From contig CP152408.1 of the NCBI GenBank assembly GCA_038961845.1, positions 1,364,001 to 1,428,000 of the forward strand: a DNA stretch of 64,000 nt, in the 5' to 3' direction. Source of the stretch: Xylophilus sp. GW821-FHT01B05. Lineage in GTDB: Bacteria; Pseudomonadota; Gammaproteobacteria; Burkholderiales; Burkholderiaceae_C. Each line of letters begins with the position of its first letter. Position 1 is the stretch's first letter. The position numbers and the translations under genes were made by a program. Below, one piece after another: positions 30,788-41,588 of the stretch. The notes under the pieces were generated by a model. That model was given only the letters and a program-made list of their open reading frames with translations. It was not told where the DNA came from and searched no databases.

Positions 30788-33294
30788 CAGAATTTGTAGC
30801 GGGCCGTCACCTGCACATTGCGCGGTGCGCCGTACATGCCCGAGTACCACCAGCCCGACATCGAGGCGATGTACTTGCGGTCGGTGAGGTTCTGCACGTT
30901 GACCGTGGCTGAGAACTGATCGCTGAAGTCATAGCGTGCCATCAGGCTGGCCACGGCATAGGCGTTCTGGCGCGCGGTGGCGCTGCGGTCGATCTGCCAG
31001 ATCTCTGCCGTGTAGTAGATGCCGCTGTTCCAGTCCACGCCGCCGCCCAGCGTGAGTCGGCGCCAGTCGCCGGGCAGCCGGTAGGTGCTCCAGAGCCGGG
31101 CCATCTGGCGTGGGAAGGTGGTGTTGATGCGCCGGCCGCTTGCGTCCTCAGAGCTGCTGTAGTTGTACGACGCCGCCACGTTCCAGCCACGTGCCAGCGT
31201 GCCGTTGACTTCCAGGTCTATGCCCTGCGTCTTGGCGCCCTTGACCGCGCGCGAAGCCGTGTTGTCGGTGCCGGGAATGAGGTAGCCCGGGTCCGGCTCT
31301 GACAGGTTGTCTTGCCGTATCTGGTAGACGGCCGCGCTGGTAGTCAGGCGGCCCCCTAGGAAGCTGCTCTTGATGCCGGCCTCGTAGGTGTTGCCTTCTT
31401 GCGGGTCAAGGTAGGCGCCGTTGCGGTCGAGCGAGGTCTGCGGGTTGTAGATGGTGGCAAAGCTGGCGTACACCGTGTGGGCGTCGCTCAGGTCGTACAC
31501 CACGCCGCCGTAGGGCGTGAACACACGCCGCTCGGACGAAGGCGAGGTGCTGTAGTAGCCACCGGTGGTCTGGGTGACGTAGTTGCTGTCGTAGTTCAGC
31601 AGCTTGCCGCCGACGATGAGCTTGAGCCGGTCGGCCAACTGGAAGCGGCCGGCGCCGTAGAGGCTCTTCTGGCGGCGCGTGCTGTCGAAGGTGACAAAGC
31701 GATCGCCAAAGACCGGGTTGCCGCTGTTATCCCAGCGGTAGACGTTGACGGGCGCGCCGTTGAGGCCCGAGGTATCGAAGCTGCCATGGGTCAGGCTCTG
31801 GAAGTCGTTGTAATCGAACCCGACCACGGCCTCGTGCTCGCGGCCGAACAGGCTGAAGGGCCCGCGCAGGTTCACGTCCACGGTCTTGCTATGCAGTTCG
31901 TAGTCGCGGCGCTCGCTGTTGAGGAAAAGGCCATCCCCGCTGGCCTTGTCGAAGGGGCTGGCGTTGACGGCCAGGTAGGTCGAATCCTCCCGCTGCCGCG
32001 AGCGCAGATAGTTGGCGGAGATCTTCAGCTTCCAGTCATTGGCGAGCGACTGCTCCAACGCCATGAAGCCATTGGTGGAATTGGTGTTGAAGATGTTGTT
32101 GCGGCCGGCGCCGCTGAAGGACACCGGGAAGTCGGTCTGCTCGGCGTTGCTGTTGAACAGCGGGTAGCCCAGGTAGGCGAACGATCCGCGCGAGCGGCCT
32201 TCCTGGTGGTCCACGCCGGCGGTGAGTTTGAGCGAGCTCGTCAGATCGGCCTCGACCACGCCGTAGAGCACGTCCTTCTTCTTGCTGTAGTAGTCGATGT
32301 AGCTGTCGCCCTCCTGGTGCACGGCCACCAGCCGGCCGCGCACGCTGCCGGCGGCGTTGAGCGGCGCCGACAGGTCGACTACGCCGCGCCGGTTGCCCCA
32401 GGAGCCGATGCTTGCCTCAGCCGAGCCCTGGAAGCTGCTGGTGGGCTTCTTGCGCACCATGTTGACGGCGCCGGACGGATCGCCCGCGCCCGTGGTCAGG
32501 CCCGAGGCGCCGCGCAGCACCTCGATGCGGTCGTACAGCGCCATGTCGGCAATGCTCTGCGCCGGCAGGGCGTCCAGGCCCAGGAACTCGGTGTGCGTGC
32601 TGACGCCATCGACCTGGTAGTTGGTGATCGCGTAGCCACGCGCATTGGCGTTGGAACGCTCGGTGCCAAGCGCGGCGGTCGAGATGCCTGGCGTGCGCGC
32701 CAGCACCTGGCTGATGCTGGTCAGGTTCTCGTCCTCCATGCGCTGCTGCGTCATCACGCTGACGGATTGCGGCGTGTCCTTCAGGCCCAGGCCCAGCCCC
32801 GTCGCCATGCTGGTCGGCCCCTGGGCGGTGTAGGCGCCCGTGCCTTCGGTGGTGCCGGCGCGCTCCGCCTGGGCGGAGACGCGTACCTCTGCCAGCGTGG
32901 CGCCCGCCACCGGCAGGGTTGCGGCTGCTGCGCCGTTGTCGGAGGCGACCACGGTCAGCGTGCCGCTGGGCGTTTGCGCCAGCGCCAGGCCGCTGCCCGC
33001 CAATGCCTGCTGCGCGGCCTGGGTCACGGTGAAGCGGCCCTGCACCGCCGGCGCCTGCCGGCCGGCCACCAGCGCCGGTGCCGCGCTGATGCTGCGCCCG
33101 CCCTGGCGGGCGATGCGCGCCAGCACCACACCCAGGGCATCGGCCGGCAGCTTCCACTCCATCGCGCCATCGGTGCTGGCCGCGGCCGGGATGGTGGCAG
33201 CTGTCTGCGCCAGCGCGGGGCTGCATGCGAGCAGGGCGGCCAGTGCCAGGGTGGCGGCCTGTGGGCAGGCAGGCGGAAGGGGGTGCAGCGTCAC
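30787..33294 (-). CDS. TonB-dependent siderophore receptor with N-terminal signalling (STN) domain
   Basis: The 835-aa outer-membrane receptor has a signal peptide (cleaved after A-L-A-Q). A secretin/TonB N-terminal (STN) signalling domain spans about residues 45-115 (L-P-A-D-A-L-G-V-V-L-A-R-I-A-R-Q-G-G). A plug domain begins near residue 160 (D-T-P-Q-S-V-S-V-M-T-Q-Q) and a beta-barrel ends in aromatic F. It resembles FpvA/FoxA/FecA-type transducers for ferric siderophores. The STN domain implies signalling through the adjacent FecR to the FecI sigma factor. The siderophore itself cannot be deduced. No biosynthesis genes are near, so uptake of a foreign siderophore is likely. Confidence 0.95.
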   Translation of the reverse strand: MTLHPLPPACPQAATLALAALLACSPALAQTAATIPAAASTDGAMEWKLPADALGVVLARIARQGGRSISAAPALVAGRQAPAVQGRFTVTQAAQQALAGSGLALAQTPSGTLTVVASDNGAAAATLPVAGATLAEVRVSAQAERAGTTEGTGAYTAQGPTSMATGLGLGLKDTPQSVSVMTQQRMEDENLTSISQVLARTPGISTAALGTERSNANARGYAITNYQVDGVSTHTEFLGLDALPAQSIADMALYDRIEVLRGASGLTTGAGDPSGAVNMVRKKPTSSFQGSAEASIGSWGNRRGVVDLSAPLNAAGSVRGRLVAVHQEGDSYIDYYSKKKDVLYGVVEADLTSSLKLTAGVDHQEGRSRGSFAYLGYPLFNSNAEQTDFPVSFSGAGRNNIFNTNSTNGFMALEQSLANDWKLKISANYLRSRQREDSTYLAVNASPFDKASGDGLFLNSERRDYELHSKTVDVNLRGPFSLFGREHEAVVGFDYNDFQSLTHGSFDTSGLNGAPVNVYRWDNSGNPVFGDRFVTFDSTRRQKSLYGAGRFQLADRLKLIVGGKLLNYDSNYVTQTTGGYYSTSPSSERRVFTPYGGVVYDLSDAHTVYASFATIYNPQTSLDRNGAYLDPQEGNTYEAGIKSSFLGGRLTTSAAVYQIRQDNLSEPDPGYLIPGTDNTASRAVKGAKTQGIDLEVNGTLARGWNVAASYNYSSSEDASGRRINTTFPRQMARLWSTYRLPGDWRRLTLGGGVDWNSGIYYTAEIWQIDRSATARQNAYAVASLMARYDFSDQFSATVNVQNLTDRKYIASMSGWWYSGMYGAPRNVQVTARYKF

Positions 33295-33392
33295 TTCGGA
33301 TTTCCTCGTCGGTTCTGGTTGATCGGAGCGTTCAACCCTGTATGTCCCGCGAGGAGGCGAAACCCGTCAGTTGCCGCGTGGTGGCCGTGGCC

Positions 33393-34391
33393 TCATGTGC
33401 TGCGCACGTCCACGTAAACCAGCCAGTTACCCCAGCGGCGCACCCGCAGCGGCAGCGTGTCGACCAGGTCCTGCAGCACCTGCATAGGCCGGTCCAGCGG
33501 GTAGACGCCATACACGCCGATGCGCGCGGCCGTCGGGCTGGCGCGCAGCAGTGCCGGTGTGTAGGGCCGCAGGGCGTCCAGCACCTCGGCCAGCGGCTGG
33601 TCGTGCACCTCCAGCAGGCCGGCGGACCATGCGCTGGCGTCGGCCCGGGCGACGGGGCGGGGCGCTATGCCGTCGGCCTGCATCCATGCGCTGCCGCCTT
33701 CCTGCAGGTCCAGGTGCGGGCCTGTGCGCCGCGCGGCCATGCGCACGCTGTGCTCCAGCACTGACACCAGCGTGCGGCCGGCATCCTGCTGCACCATGAA
33801 GCGCGTGCCCAGCGCGCGCACCGTGCCTTCGGCGCTTTGCACGATGAAGGGCCGCTGTGCATCGGCCGTCACCTGGGCGATCAGCGCACCCGCGCGCAGT
33901 CGTACCAGGCGCTGTGTGGGGCTGAAGTCCAGGTCTGCCGCCGAACGGGCGTTGAGCAGCAGCTCGCTGCCGTCCTCCAGCACAAAGCGCTGCCGTTCGG
34001 CCGTGCCAGTGTGCAGGTCGGCAGACCAGGCCATGAGCGGCGCGCGCCGGTCGGCCCAAAGCCCGCCGCCCGTGGCGGTCAGCAGTGCCACGGCGGCACT
34101 GCCCAGCACGGCGCGGCGGCGTGCGCGATGGTCAGGTGGAGTGCTCAGGGTGCGCACGCCGGGCTGGGCGTGGCCGCCAACCTGCAACTGGCCCAGCGCG
34201 GGCGCGATCCGCTGGTCCAGCCGCTGCTGCAGCAGCGCCCAGGCGCGTGCATGGCCAGGGGCTGCGGCCAGCCAATGCGCGAAGGCCTGGCGGTCGTCGT
34301 CATTGCTGTGGCCCGAATCGAGCCGGACCAACCAGTCGATCGCCTGCTCGGTGATGGGGTCGAGTGGCAGCTCTGCGGGGCGCGGGGCCAC
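33393..34391 (-). CDS. fecR: FecR-type anti-sigma/signal transducer
   Basis: The 332-aa inner-membrane protein has a cytoplasmic N-terminal DUF4880-type domain (A-I-D-W-L-V-R-L-D-S-G...F-A-H-W-L-A-A-A-P-G-H-A-R-A-W). One transmembrane helix follows (around residue 105), then a periplasmic FecR domain that contacts the receptor STN domain. GTG 34391 is chosen: it lies 1 bp after the fecI stop with GGAGG upstream. A longer ORF start would overlap fecI by over 80 bp. Confidence 0.92.
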   Translation of the reverse strand: MAPRPAELPLDPITEQAIDWLVRLDSGHSNDDDRQAFAHWLAAAPGHARAWALLQQRLDQRIAPALGQLQVGGHAQPGVRTLSTPPDHRARRRAVLGSAAVALLTATGGGLWADRRAPLMAWSADLHTGTAERQRFVLEDGSELLLNARSAADLDFSPTQRLVRLRAGALIAQVTADAQRPFIVQSAEGTVRALGTRFMVQQDAGRTLVSVLEHSVRMAARRTGPHLDLQEGGSAWMQADGIAPRPVARADASAWSAGLLEVHDQPLAEVLDALRPYTPALLRASPTAARIGVYGVYPLDRPMQVLQDLVDTLPLRVRRWGNWLVYVDVRST

Positions 34392-34392
34392 C

Positions 34393-34905
34393 TCAAGCCT
34401 CCGGCTGCACGGAGGATGTGTAGAGGTGCACGATCGCCTGCTTGACGTAGCGCTCAACCGTGGTGATCGAAACACCCATGCGCGCCGCGATCTCGCCGTG
34501 CGCCAGGCCCTCCAGGCGCCGCAGCAAAAAGGCCTCGCGCACCTTGGGCGACAGCCCGTCGAGCCAACGGTCCAGGGTCTCGATGGCTTCGCGCACCAGC
34601 GCGTAGGTTTCGGGGGAAGGGGCCAGCTCTTCTGGCTGCGCCGCCAGCGCGTCGAGCCAGGCGCGCTCCAGTTCGCGGCGCCGCCAGAAGTTGTAGAGCA
34701 CCCGCTGCGCCAGCGTGGTCAGGTAGGCACGGGGCTCTTGTATCGCCTGCGCCTGGCCACCAGTGATGACACGCACGAAGGTGTCCTGCGCCAGATCCGC
34801 CGCGGTGTGGCTGTCACTCAGCCGGCGCCGCAGCCAGCCCTGCAACCAGTCGCGGTGCTCCCGGTAGAGCGTGTCGATCGGGGCAGCCGCAGCGGGAGAA
34901 GACAT
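34393..34905 (-). CDS. fecI: ECF sigma factor FecI-type
   Basis: The 170-aa extracytoplasmic-function sigma factor has region 2 (H-T-A-A-D-L-A-Q-D-T-F-V-R-V near residues 33-46) and region 4 (G-L-S-P-K-V-R-E-A-F-L-L-R-R...G-V-S-I-T-T-V-E-R-Y-V). It should direct transcription of the receptor gene when the siderophore signal arrives through FecR. A Fur-like box lies 17 bp upstream, so iron excess should repress it. Confidence 0.94.
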   Translation of the reverse strand: MSSPAAAAPIDTLYREHRDWLQGWLRRRLSDSHTAADLAQDTFVRVITGGQAQAIQEPRAYLTTLAQRVLYNFWRRRELERAWLDALAAQPEELAPSPETYALVREAIETLDRWLDGLSPKVREAFLLRRLEGLAHGEIAARMGVSITTVERYVKQAIVHLYTSSVQPEA

Positions 34906-34921
34906 GGGATGTGAATGTCGT

Positions 34922-34940
34922 AATGAGAATCCGTCTCATT
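34922..34940. promoter_or_regulatory. Fur-box-like operator upstream of fecI
   Basis: AATGAGA-ATCCG-TCTCATT is a perfect 7-bp inverted repeat with 5-bp spacing (19 bp in all). It resembles the Fur box in size and its AATGA/TCATT arms. It lies 17 bp upstream of the fecI start, in the short gap to radC. Iron repression of fecI is the expected consequence. Confidence 0.75.
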
Positions 34941-34952
34941 TTATGTGGCAAT

Positions 34953-35630
34953 TCACACCATCCCCTTCTGTGCCATCGAGAGGGCTTGCCCGGGCGCGAC
35001 GATGACGTGGTCCAGCACCCGTACGTCCACCAGCGCCAGCGCGGCCTTCAGCGTCTGCGTCAGGGCCTGGTCGGCGCGTGAGGGCTGCACCTGCCCGCTC
35101 GGGTGGTTATGCGCCAGCACCACGGCCGCAGCCTGGTGCTGCAAGGCACGCACCACCACCTCGCGTGGATAAACGCTGGTTTGCGTCAGCGTGCCGCGAA
35201 ACATTTCTTCCATCGCAACCAGCCGGTGCTGCGAATCCAGGAACAGCACCGCAAACACCTCGTAGGCGCGTGGCGCAAAGTGCAGTTGCAGGTAGTCGCC
35301 CACCGCGTCGGGGTTGTCAAACACCTGGCGCTCGCGCAGGCGCTGCGCCAGCGCACGGCGCGACAGCTCCAGCACCGCCACCAGCTCGGCGCGTTTGGCC
35401 GTGCCGCCCAGGCCCTTGATGCGCTTCAGGTCGTCGGCGGTGGCATGCAGCAGGCCGGCCACGCCGTCAAAGCTGTCCAGCAGTTCCTGCGCCAGCTGCA
35501 GCACACCGCGCCCGGGCAGGCCGGTACGCAGCAGCAGGGCCAGCAGCTCGACATCGCTCAGGGCGCCCGGGCCGCGCGCGAGCAGCTTCTCGCGCGGGCG
35601 GGCATCGGCAGGAAGGTCTTTGACGGGCAT
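34953..35630 (-). CDS. radC: RadC family protein (JAB domain)
   Basis: The 225-aa protein has an N-terminal helix-hairpin-helix-like region ([11 protein letters not shown] near residues 70-80) and a C-terminal JAB/MPN metalloprotease fold with H-N-H-P-S-G-x7-S-x2-D. This gives the full zinc site. The exact role is unclear; a DNA-repair function is doubtful. The length is normal. It is divergent from fkpB. Confidence 0.94.
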   Translation of the reverse strand: MPVKDLPADARPREKLLARGPGALSDVELLALLLRTGLPGRGVLQLAQELLDSFDGVAGLLHATADDLKRIKGLGGTAKRAELVAVLELSRRALAQRLRERQVFDNPDAVGDYLQLHFAPRAYEVFAVLFLDSQHRLVAMEEMFRGTLTQTSVYPREVVVRALQHQAAAVVLAHNHPSGQVQPSRADQALTQTLKAALALVDVRVLDHVIVAPGQALSMAQKGMV

Positions 35631-35731
35631 AGAAGAGGGTGGCGACGCGGTGCTACGTGGCTGGAAAATGCCCCGCCGTGCACCGGAAAAGCCCGGGTTT
35701 CTACAATAGAGGCCAGTTTATCGGTACCTCC

Positions 35732-36193
35732 ATGTCCTCTGCCTCCATTTCACCGGCTGTCGTCCAGCCTGGTTCCTTCCTCACGCTGCACTACCGCCTG
35801 GCGGGACCGGCGGGCGACATCATCAACACCTTCGCCGACAAACCGGCCACGCTGTCGCTCGGCACCGGCGAGCTTTCGCCCGCCGTGGAGGCGCGCCTGA
35901 TCGGCCTGGCCGAGGGCACGCGCACCAGCTTCGAGCTGCCCGCCGGCGCCGCCTTTGGCGAGCGCAACCCCGACATGCAGCAGTGGGTAGCGCGCAAGCT
36001 GCTGGCCGAACTGGGCGACCCGGACGAGCAGTACAGCGTCGGCGACGTCGTGCAGTTCCCCACGCCCGACGGCCAGGGCAGCTACGCCGGCGCGGTGCAA
36101 CAGGTCAAGGACGAAGCCGTGCTGTTCGACTTCAACCACCCGCTGGCCGGCCAGCCGGTGACCTTCGAAGTGCTGCTGATCGGCGTGCTATGA
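35732..36193 (+). CDS. fkpB: FKBP-type peptidyl-prolyl isomerase (FkpB/SlpA-like)
   Basis: The 153-aa cytoplasmic protein is of the SlpA type: an FKBP fold (F-L-T-L-H-Y-R-L...[14 protein letters not shown]) with an insert-in-flap chaperone domain (F-G-E-R-N-P onward). Its stop overlaps the ispH start (ATGA), the conserved fkpB-ispH pairing of proteobacteria. ATG 35732 is preferred over an upstream start that extends into the radC promoter region. Confidence 0.9.
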   Translation: MSSASISPAVVQPGSFLTLHYRLAGPAGDIINTFADKPATLSLGTGELSPAVEARLIGLAEGTRTSFELPAGAAFGERNPDMQQWVARKLLAELGDPDEQYSVGDVVQFPTPDGQGSYAGAVQQVKDEAVLFDFNHPLAGQPVTFEVLLIGVL

Positions 36194-37149
36194 GCAATGT
36201 CGCGCCGTCTGTCGCCGCCCTTGACGTGGTCCTGGCCGAGCCGCGCGGCTTTTGCGCCGGCGTGGACCGCGCCATCGAGATCGTCGAGCGCGCGCTGCAG
36301 AAGTTTGGCGCGCCGATCTACGTGCGCCATGAGATCGTGCACAACACCTACGTCGTCAACGACCTGAAGCAAAAGGGCGCCATCTTCATCGAAGAGCTGT
36401 CTGATGTGCCCCCTGGCGCCACGCTCGTGTTCAGCGCCCACGGCGTGAGCAAGGCGGTGCAGGAAGAGGCGAAGGCGCGCGGCTTCTCCATCTTCGACGC
36501 CACCTGCCCGCTGGTGACCAAGGTGCACGTAGAGGTCGCCAAGCTCGCCAAAGAGGGCTTTGAATTCATCATGATTGGCCACAAAGGCCACCCCGAGGTC
36601 GAAGGCACCATGGGCCAGCTCGACCACGGCATCCACCTGGTGGAAGACGTGGCCGACGTGGCCCGCGTGCAGCCCGGCCAGACCGAGAAGCTGGCCGTGG
36701 TCACCCAGACCACCCTCAGCGTGGACGACGCCGCCGAGATATCCGCTGCCGTGCGCGCGCGCTTCCCCCTGGTGCGCGAGCCCAAGCAGCAAGACATCTG
36801 CTACGCCACCCAGAACCGCCAGGACGCCGTCAAGATCATGAGCCCGCAGGTGGACTTGGTGATCGTCGTCGGCAGCCCGACCAGCTCCAACAGCAACCGC
36901 CTGCGCGAGCTGGCTGTGCGCCTGGGCACCGAAAGCTACATGATCGACTCGGCAGACGAGTTGCAGCCCGCCTGGTTCGAGGGCAAGACCCGCATCGGTT
37001 TGACCGCCGGCGCCTCGGCACCCGAGCTGCTGGTGAACCAGGTCATAGAGCGCATGCGCGCGCTGGGCGCGGTCTCGGTGCGCAAGATGGACGGCATCGA
37101 GGAAACCGTGAAGTTCCCGCTGCCAAAGGGCTTGAAGCTACAGGCTTGA
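36190..37149 (+). CDS. ispH: 4-hydroxy-3-methylbut-2-enyl diphosphate reductase
   Basis: IspH performs the last step of the MEP isoprenoid pathway, making IPP and DMAPP with a [4Fe-4S] cluster. The 319-aa protein keeps the three cluster cysteines: C22 (R-G-F-C-A-G-V), C106 ([10 protein letters not shown]) and the one in D-I-C-Y-A-T-Q-N-R near residue 203. The E-I-V-H-N motif is also present. It is translationally coupled to fkpB. Confidence 0.97.
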   Translation: MSNVAPSVAALDVVLAEPRGFCAGVDRAIEIVERALQKFGAPIYVRHEIVHNTYVVNDLKQKGAIFIEELSDVPPGATLVFSAHGVSKAVQEEAKARGFSIFDATCPLVTKVHVEVAKLAKEGFEFIMIGHKGHPEVEGTMGQLDHGIHLVEDVADVARVQPGQTEKLAVVTQTTLSVDDAAEISAAVRARFPLVREPKQQDICYATQNRQDAVKIMSPQVDLVIVVGSPTSSNSNRLRELAVRLGTESYMIDSADELQPAWFEGKTRIGLTAGASAPELLVNQVIERMRALGAVSVRKMDGIEETVKFPLPKGLKLQA

Positions 37150-37150
37150 G

Positions 37151-39167
<2,017 letters not shown>

Positions 39168-39184
39168 CCGCGCTTCGACACACA

Positions 39185-39274
<90 letters not shown>

Positions 39275-39283
39275 AAATGAACT

Positions 39284-39313
39284 AAGCCCTTGATTTTCAA
39301 GGGCTTTTTTCTT
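39284..39313 (+). terminator. Rho-independent terminator after tRNA-Ser
   Basis: AAGCCCTTGA pairs perfectly with TCAAGGGCTT around a TTT loop, followed by TTTTCTTTG. It ends the serS/tRNA-Ser transcript 10 bp past the tRNA. Confidence 0.9.
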
Positions 39314-39369
39314 TGTGTCACGCGACAGGTGTCCTATTCTGGTGTCCCACTTTTAGTGGATCATCAGTC

Positions 39370-39549
39370 TTGAAGCTCGCGCCTCACCTCGCCCAATCCC
39401 ACCACGGCGTCTTCTACTTTCACCTGACCTTCCGCAGCGGCACCGCCAAGCACGAGAGGCGGATCTCTCTGCGCACCAAGAACCCGCAAGACGACGGAGG
39501 CAGCGCTTCCTGCAGTGGCCTCGTCAGTATCCGCGTGACGGATCGATGA
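39370..39549 (+). pseudogene. Truncated phage/island tyrosine integrase (N-terminal fragment)
   Basis: An open frame from TTG 39370 encodes L-K-L-A-P-H-L-A-Q-S-H-H-G-V-F-Y-F, then a strand of the type R-R-I-S-L-R-T-K-N-P. This resembles the N-terminal arm-binding domain of tyrosine integrases carried by islands and prophages. After about 42 residues the match stops and the frame runs into the 3' end of the convergent dehydrogenase gene. No catalytic R-H-R-Y part remains. Its place 95 bp beyond tRNA-Ser strongly suggests the scar of an integrated element. Confidence 0.6.
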
Positions 39550-40480
39550 TGTTGTGCGGCAATTCGCCAGCGGAGACGCGCAAGATGTTGGCTGCGATCT
39601 GTTTGGCCGAAGACGAGGGAATGGCCACTGACGCAAGATGCGGGGTAATGAGCACATTCGGCATGCTCCACAGCGCGTCTACGGCCGGCAGGGGTTCGCG
39701 CTCGAAAACATCCAGCGTTGCCGCCCCAATGTGGCCGCTTCTCAACAGATCCGTCAGGGCAACCTGATCCACCAGTGCGCCCCGGGCAACGTTGATCAAG
39801 GCAACGCCGGGACGCATTTTTTGCAGGCGTTCGCGATGGAATAGCTGGTTCGTCTGGGGCGTGAGCGGCAGCATCAGGACAACAATGTCGGCTTGGCCAA
39901 TCACGCAATCCAGTGTCTCCATACCGCTAGAACACTCCACGCCGTCGATTTGAGCGGGGCTGCGCGACCAGCCCAGCGTCCTGAAGCCTTGGCGCTGCAG
40001 CTCGTACGCTGCTTTGGCACCCAACTGCCCCAGCCCCAGCACCGCAACGGTCGTTTCCTCCGGCGACCGGGGATGGCGATAAGCCCATTCACCCAGGCGC
40101 TGGGCTTGCTCGAAGAAGGGAATATCGCGCGCATGGCGGAGCACCGCAAATAGCACATAGCCAGCCATCATTCTGGCCATCTGCGGATCGGTGATCCGGG
40201 TAATGGGGATGTTCCTGGGTAGGTCGTGCCGGCCTACCAGCGAATCGACTCCGGCGCCCAGGTTGATGATCAGCCGCAGGTTCGGCATCTGCCCAAAGAA
40301 GCCCTGTGGTGGTTTCCAGACCATCGCGTAATCGATGGCTTCCGGCCGGTCGATCTCGCTCGAATGAAGCACCTCCAGGTTGGGAAGCTGCGCCTGCAAC
40401 GCGTTCTTCCAAGTCTTGAAGTCGTCGAAATCGCTGTAGAAGGCCAAGGTGCCGACGGCAGCGGCTTCTGGAGTAGTCAT
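39524..40480 (-). CDS. D-isomer-specific 2-hydroxyacid dehydrogenase (GhrA-like)
   Basis: The 318-aa NAD(P)-dependent dehydrogenase reduces 2-oxoacids such as glyoxylate or hydroxypyruvate. The Rossmann motif V-A-V-L-G-L-G-Q-L-G lies near residues 145-154. The catalytic Arg lies in N-V-A-R-G-A-L-V-D-Q-V, the Glu in F-E-R-E-P-L-P, and the active His in T-P-H-L-A-S-V. It resembles glyoxylate/hydroxypyruvate reductase A. It is the last gene of a tight five-gene operon in the accessory block (12-bp gap to the AroQ-like gene). The substrate within this pathway is unknown. Confidence 0.9.
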   Translation of the reverse strand: MTTPEAAAVGTLAFYSDFDDFKTWKNALQAQLPNLEVLHSSEIDRPEAIDYAMVWKPPQGFFGQMPNLRLIINLGAGVDSLVGRHDLPRNIPITRITDPQMARMMAGYVLFAVLRHARDIPFFEQAQRLGEWAYRHPRSPEETTVAVLGLGQLGAKAAYELQRQGFRTLGWSRSPAQIDGVECSSGMETLDCVIGQADIVVLMLPLTPQTNQLFHRERLQKMRPGVALINVARGALVDQVALTDLLRSGHIGAATLDVFEREPLPAVDALWSMPNVLITPHLASVAIPSSSAKQIAANILRVSAGELPHNIIDPSRGY

Positions 40481-40492
40481 CTTGGAAAAGCC

Positions 40493-40957
40493 TCAACTGT
40501 GCCTGCGTACCAGGCGCGCGATGGCCTCGATGGCGAACTCGTAGCCGTCACCGCCGAGCCCGGCAATCACGCCATCGGCCACCTTCGAAATGTAGGAGTG
40601 GTGGCGAAAGGGCTCGCGCTTCCAGATATTGCTCATATGGGCTTCGATGACCTTGCCGGGGAAGGACATCAGGGCATCGAGGATGGGGATGGAGGTGTAG
40701 GTCAGGCCGGCTGCATTGATGATGATGCCGTCGGCCACGCCACGCGCTTCCTGGATCCAGTCGATCAACTGGCCTTCGTAGTTTGACTGCAGGAAGCGCA
40801 GGCCCACCTCCAGGGAGGCCGCCTTCTGCTCGCAGCGAGACTGCAGAACAGGAAAACTGTCGGTGCCGTAGCTCTTGTTGGCATCCAGGCCATACAGGTT
40901 GGCGTTGGGGCCATTCAGGAACCAGACTGTGATGGGGGGTGTGGAGATGTTGCTCAT
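40493..40957 (-). CDS. Type II 3-dehydroquinate dehydratase-like protein with altered active site
   Basis: The 154-aa protein has the AroQ flavodoxin-like fold: L-N-G-P-N near residues 14-18, N81, the segment E-A-H-M-S-N-I-W-K-R-E-P-F-R-H-H-S, and the usual length. Against the M. tuberculosis enzyme (constant offset +6), Y24 is kept as Y30, H101 as H107 and R112 as R118. Catalytic R19 is D25 and H81 is Y87. Normal dehydroquinate dehydration is therefore doubtful, and the gene lies in a catabolic operon rather than with shikimate genes. It may act on another cyclic hydroxyacid. ATG 40957 follows GATC-rich DNA; an upstream frame is not supported. Confidence 0.85.
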   Translation of the reverse strand: MSNISTPPITVWFLNGPNANLYGLDANKSYGTDSFPVLQSRCEQKAASLEVGLRFLQSNYEGQLIDWIQEARGVADGIIINAAGLTYTSIPILDALMSFPGKVIEAHMSNIWKREPFRHHSYISKVADGVIAGLGGDGYEFAIEAIARLVRRHS

Positions 40958-40967
40958 GATCGTGGTC

Positions 40968-41585
40968 TCAGGCGTCGTAGGGGTGAGTGGCCTGCATGGC
41001 GGGCAAGGCCTGGAAGGCTTCGTTCCAGCGGGCGGCGTTGGGGCATTGGGTACGCCAGTCCAGTTCGGGGAAGCGGAAGTCCAGGTAGCCAAGACTGCAG
41101 CCGATCGTGATCTCGCCGATGGTGGGCTTGTCGGTGGACAGGTCTGAGGCGATGGCTTCGATCAAGGCGAGACAGGCTGTGACCTTGGTCAAGAGGGCTT
41201 CGCGCCACGTGGGCCACTGGAATTCCGCGGGACGTGCGGTCAGCTCGTAGCGCGCCAGCAGCGCGGCATCGAGCAGGCCGTCGCCCATCGCCTGGCGGGC
41301 CAGGGCTGTCCATCGGGCAGCGCCCGAGGCAGGGAAGAGCTGTCCTGTGTCCGACCGACGGGCCAAGTACTCGCAGATGACCCGACTGTCATAGAGGGAC
41401 TGGCCGTCTTCCAGGATCAGCGTGGGCACCTTGGCCAGCGGGTTGTGGGCGGCGATGCGCGGATCGCGTCGCACCGGATGGGCGGTGCTGTCCAGCAATT
41501 CAATCCTGTCGGCCTGTCCAGTCAGGTGCGCGCACACCATGACCTTGCGCACGAAGGGCGATGTTGGGGCGAACAGGAGTTTCAT
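40968..41585 (-). CDS. Glutathione S-transferase
   Basis: The 205-aa GST has an N-terminal thioredoxin-like domain (P-T-S-P-F-V-R-K-V with the likely catalytic Ser, K-V-P-T-L-I-L-E-D-G, S-L-Y-D-S-R-V-I) and an all-helical C-terminal domain. Family members conjugate, isomerise or dehalogenate substrates with glutathione. Its place between the AroQ-like and quinone-oxidoreductase-like genes (10-bp and 3-bp gaps) indicates a step in the same pathway. Confidence 0.9.
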   Translation of the reverse strand: MKLLFAPTSPFVRKVMVCAHLTGQADRIELLDSTAHPVRRDPRIAAHNPLAKVPTLILEDGQSLYDSRVICEYLARRSDTGQLFPASGAARWTALARQAMGDGLLDAALLARYELTARPAEFQWPTWREALLTKVTACLALIEAIASDLSTDKPTIGEITIGCSLGYLDFRFPELDWRTQCPNAARWNEAFQALPAMQATHPYDA

Positions 41586-41588
41586 CGT

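Noticed and set aside
31399..33417. A 672-codon plus-strand frame opposite the TonB receptor
   Set aside because: It is low-complexity Ala/Val/Gly/Arg sequence without motifs; the receptor on the other strand is clear.
40493..40957. Assignment as biosynthetic aroQ
   Set aside because: Two catalytic positions differ (Asp for Arg19, Tyr for His81) and the context is catabolic.
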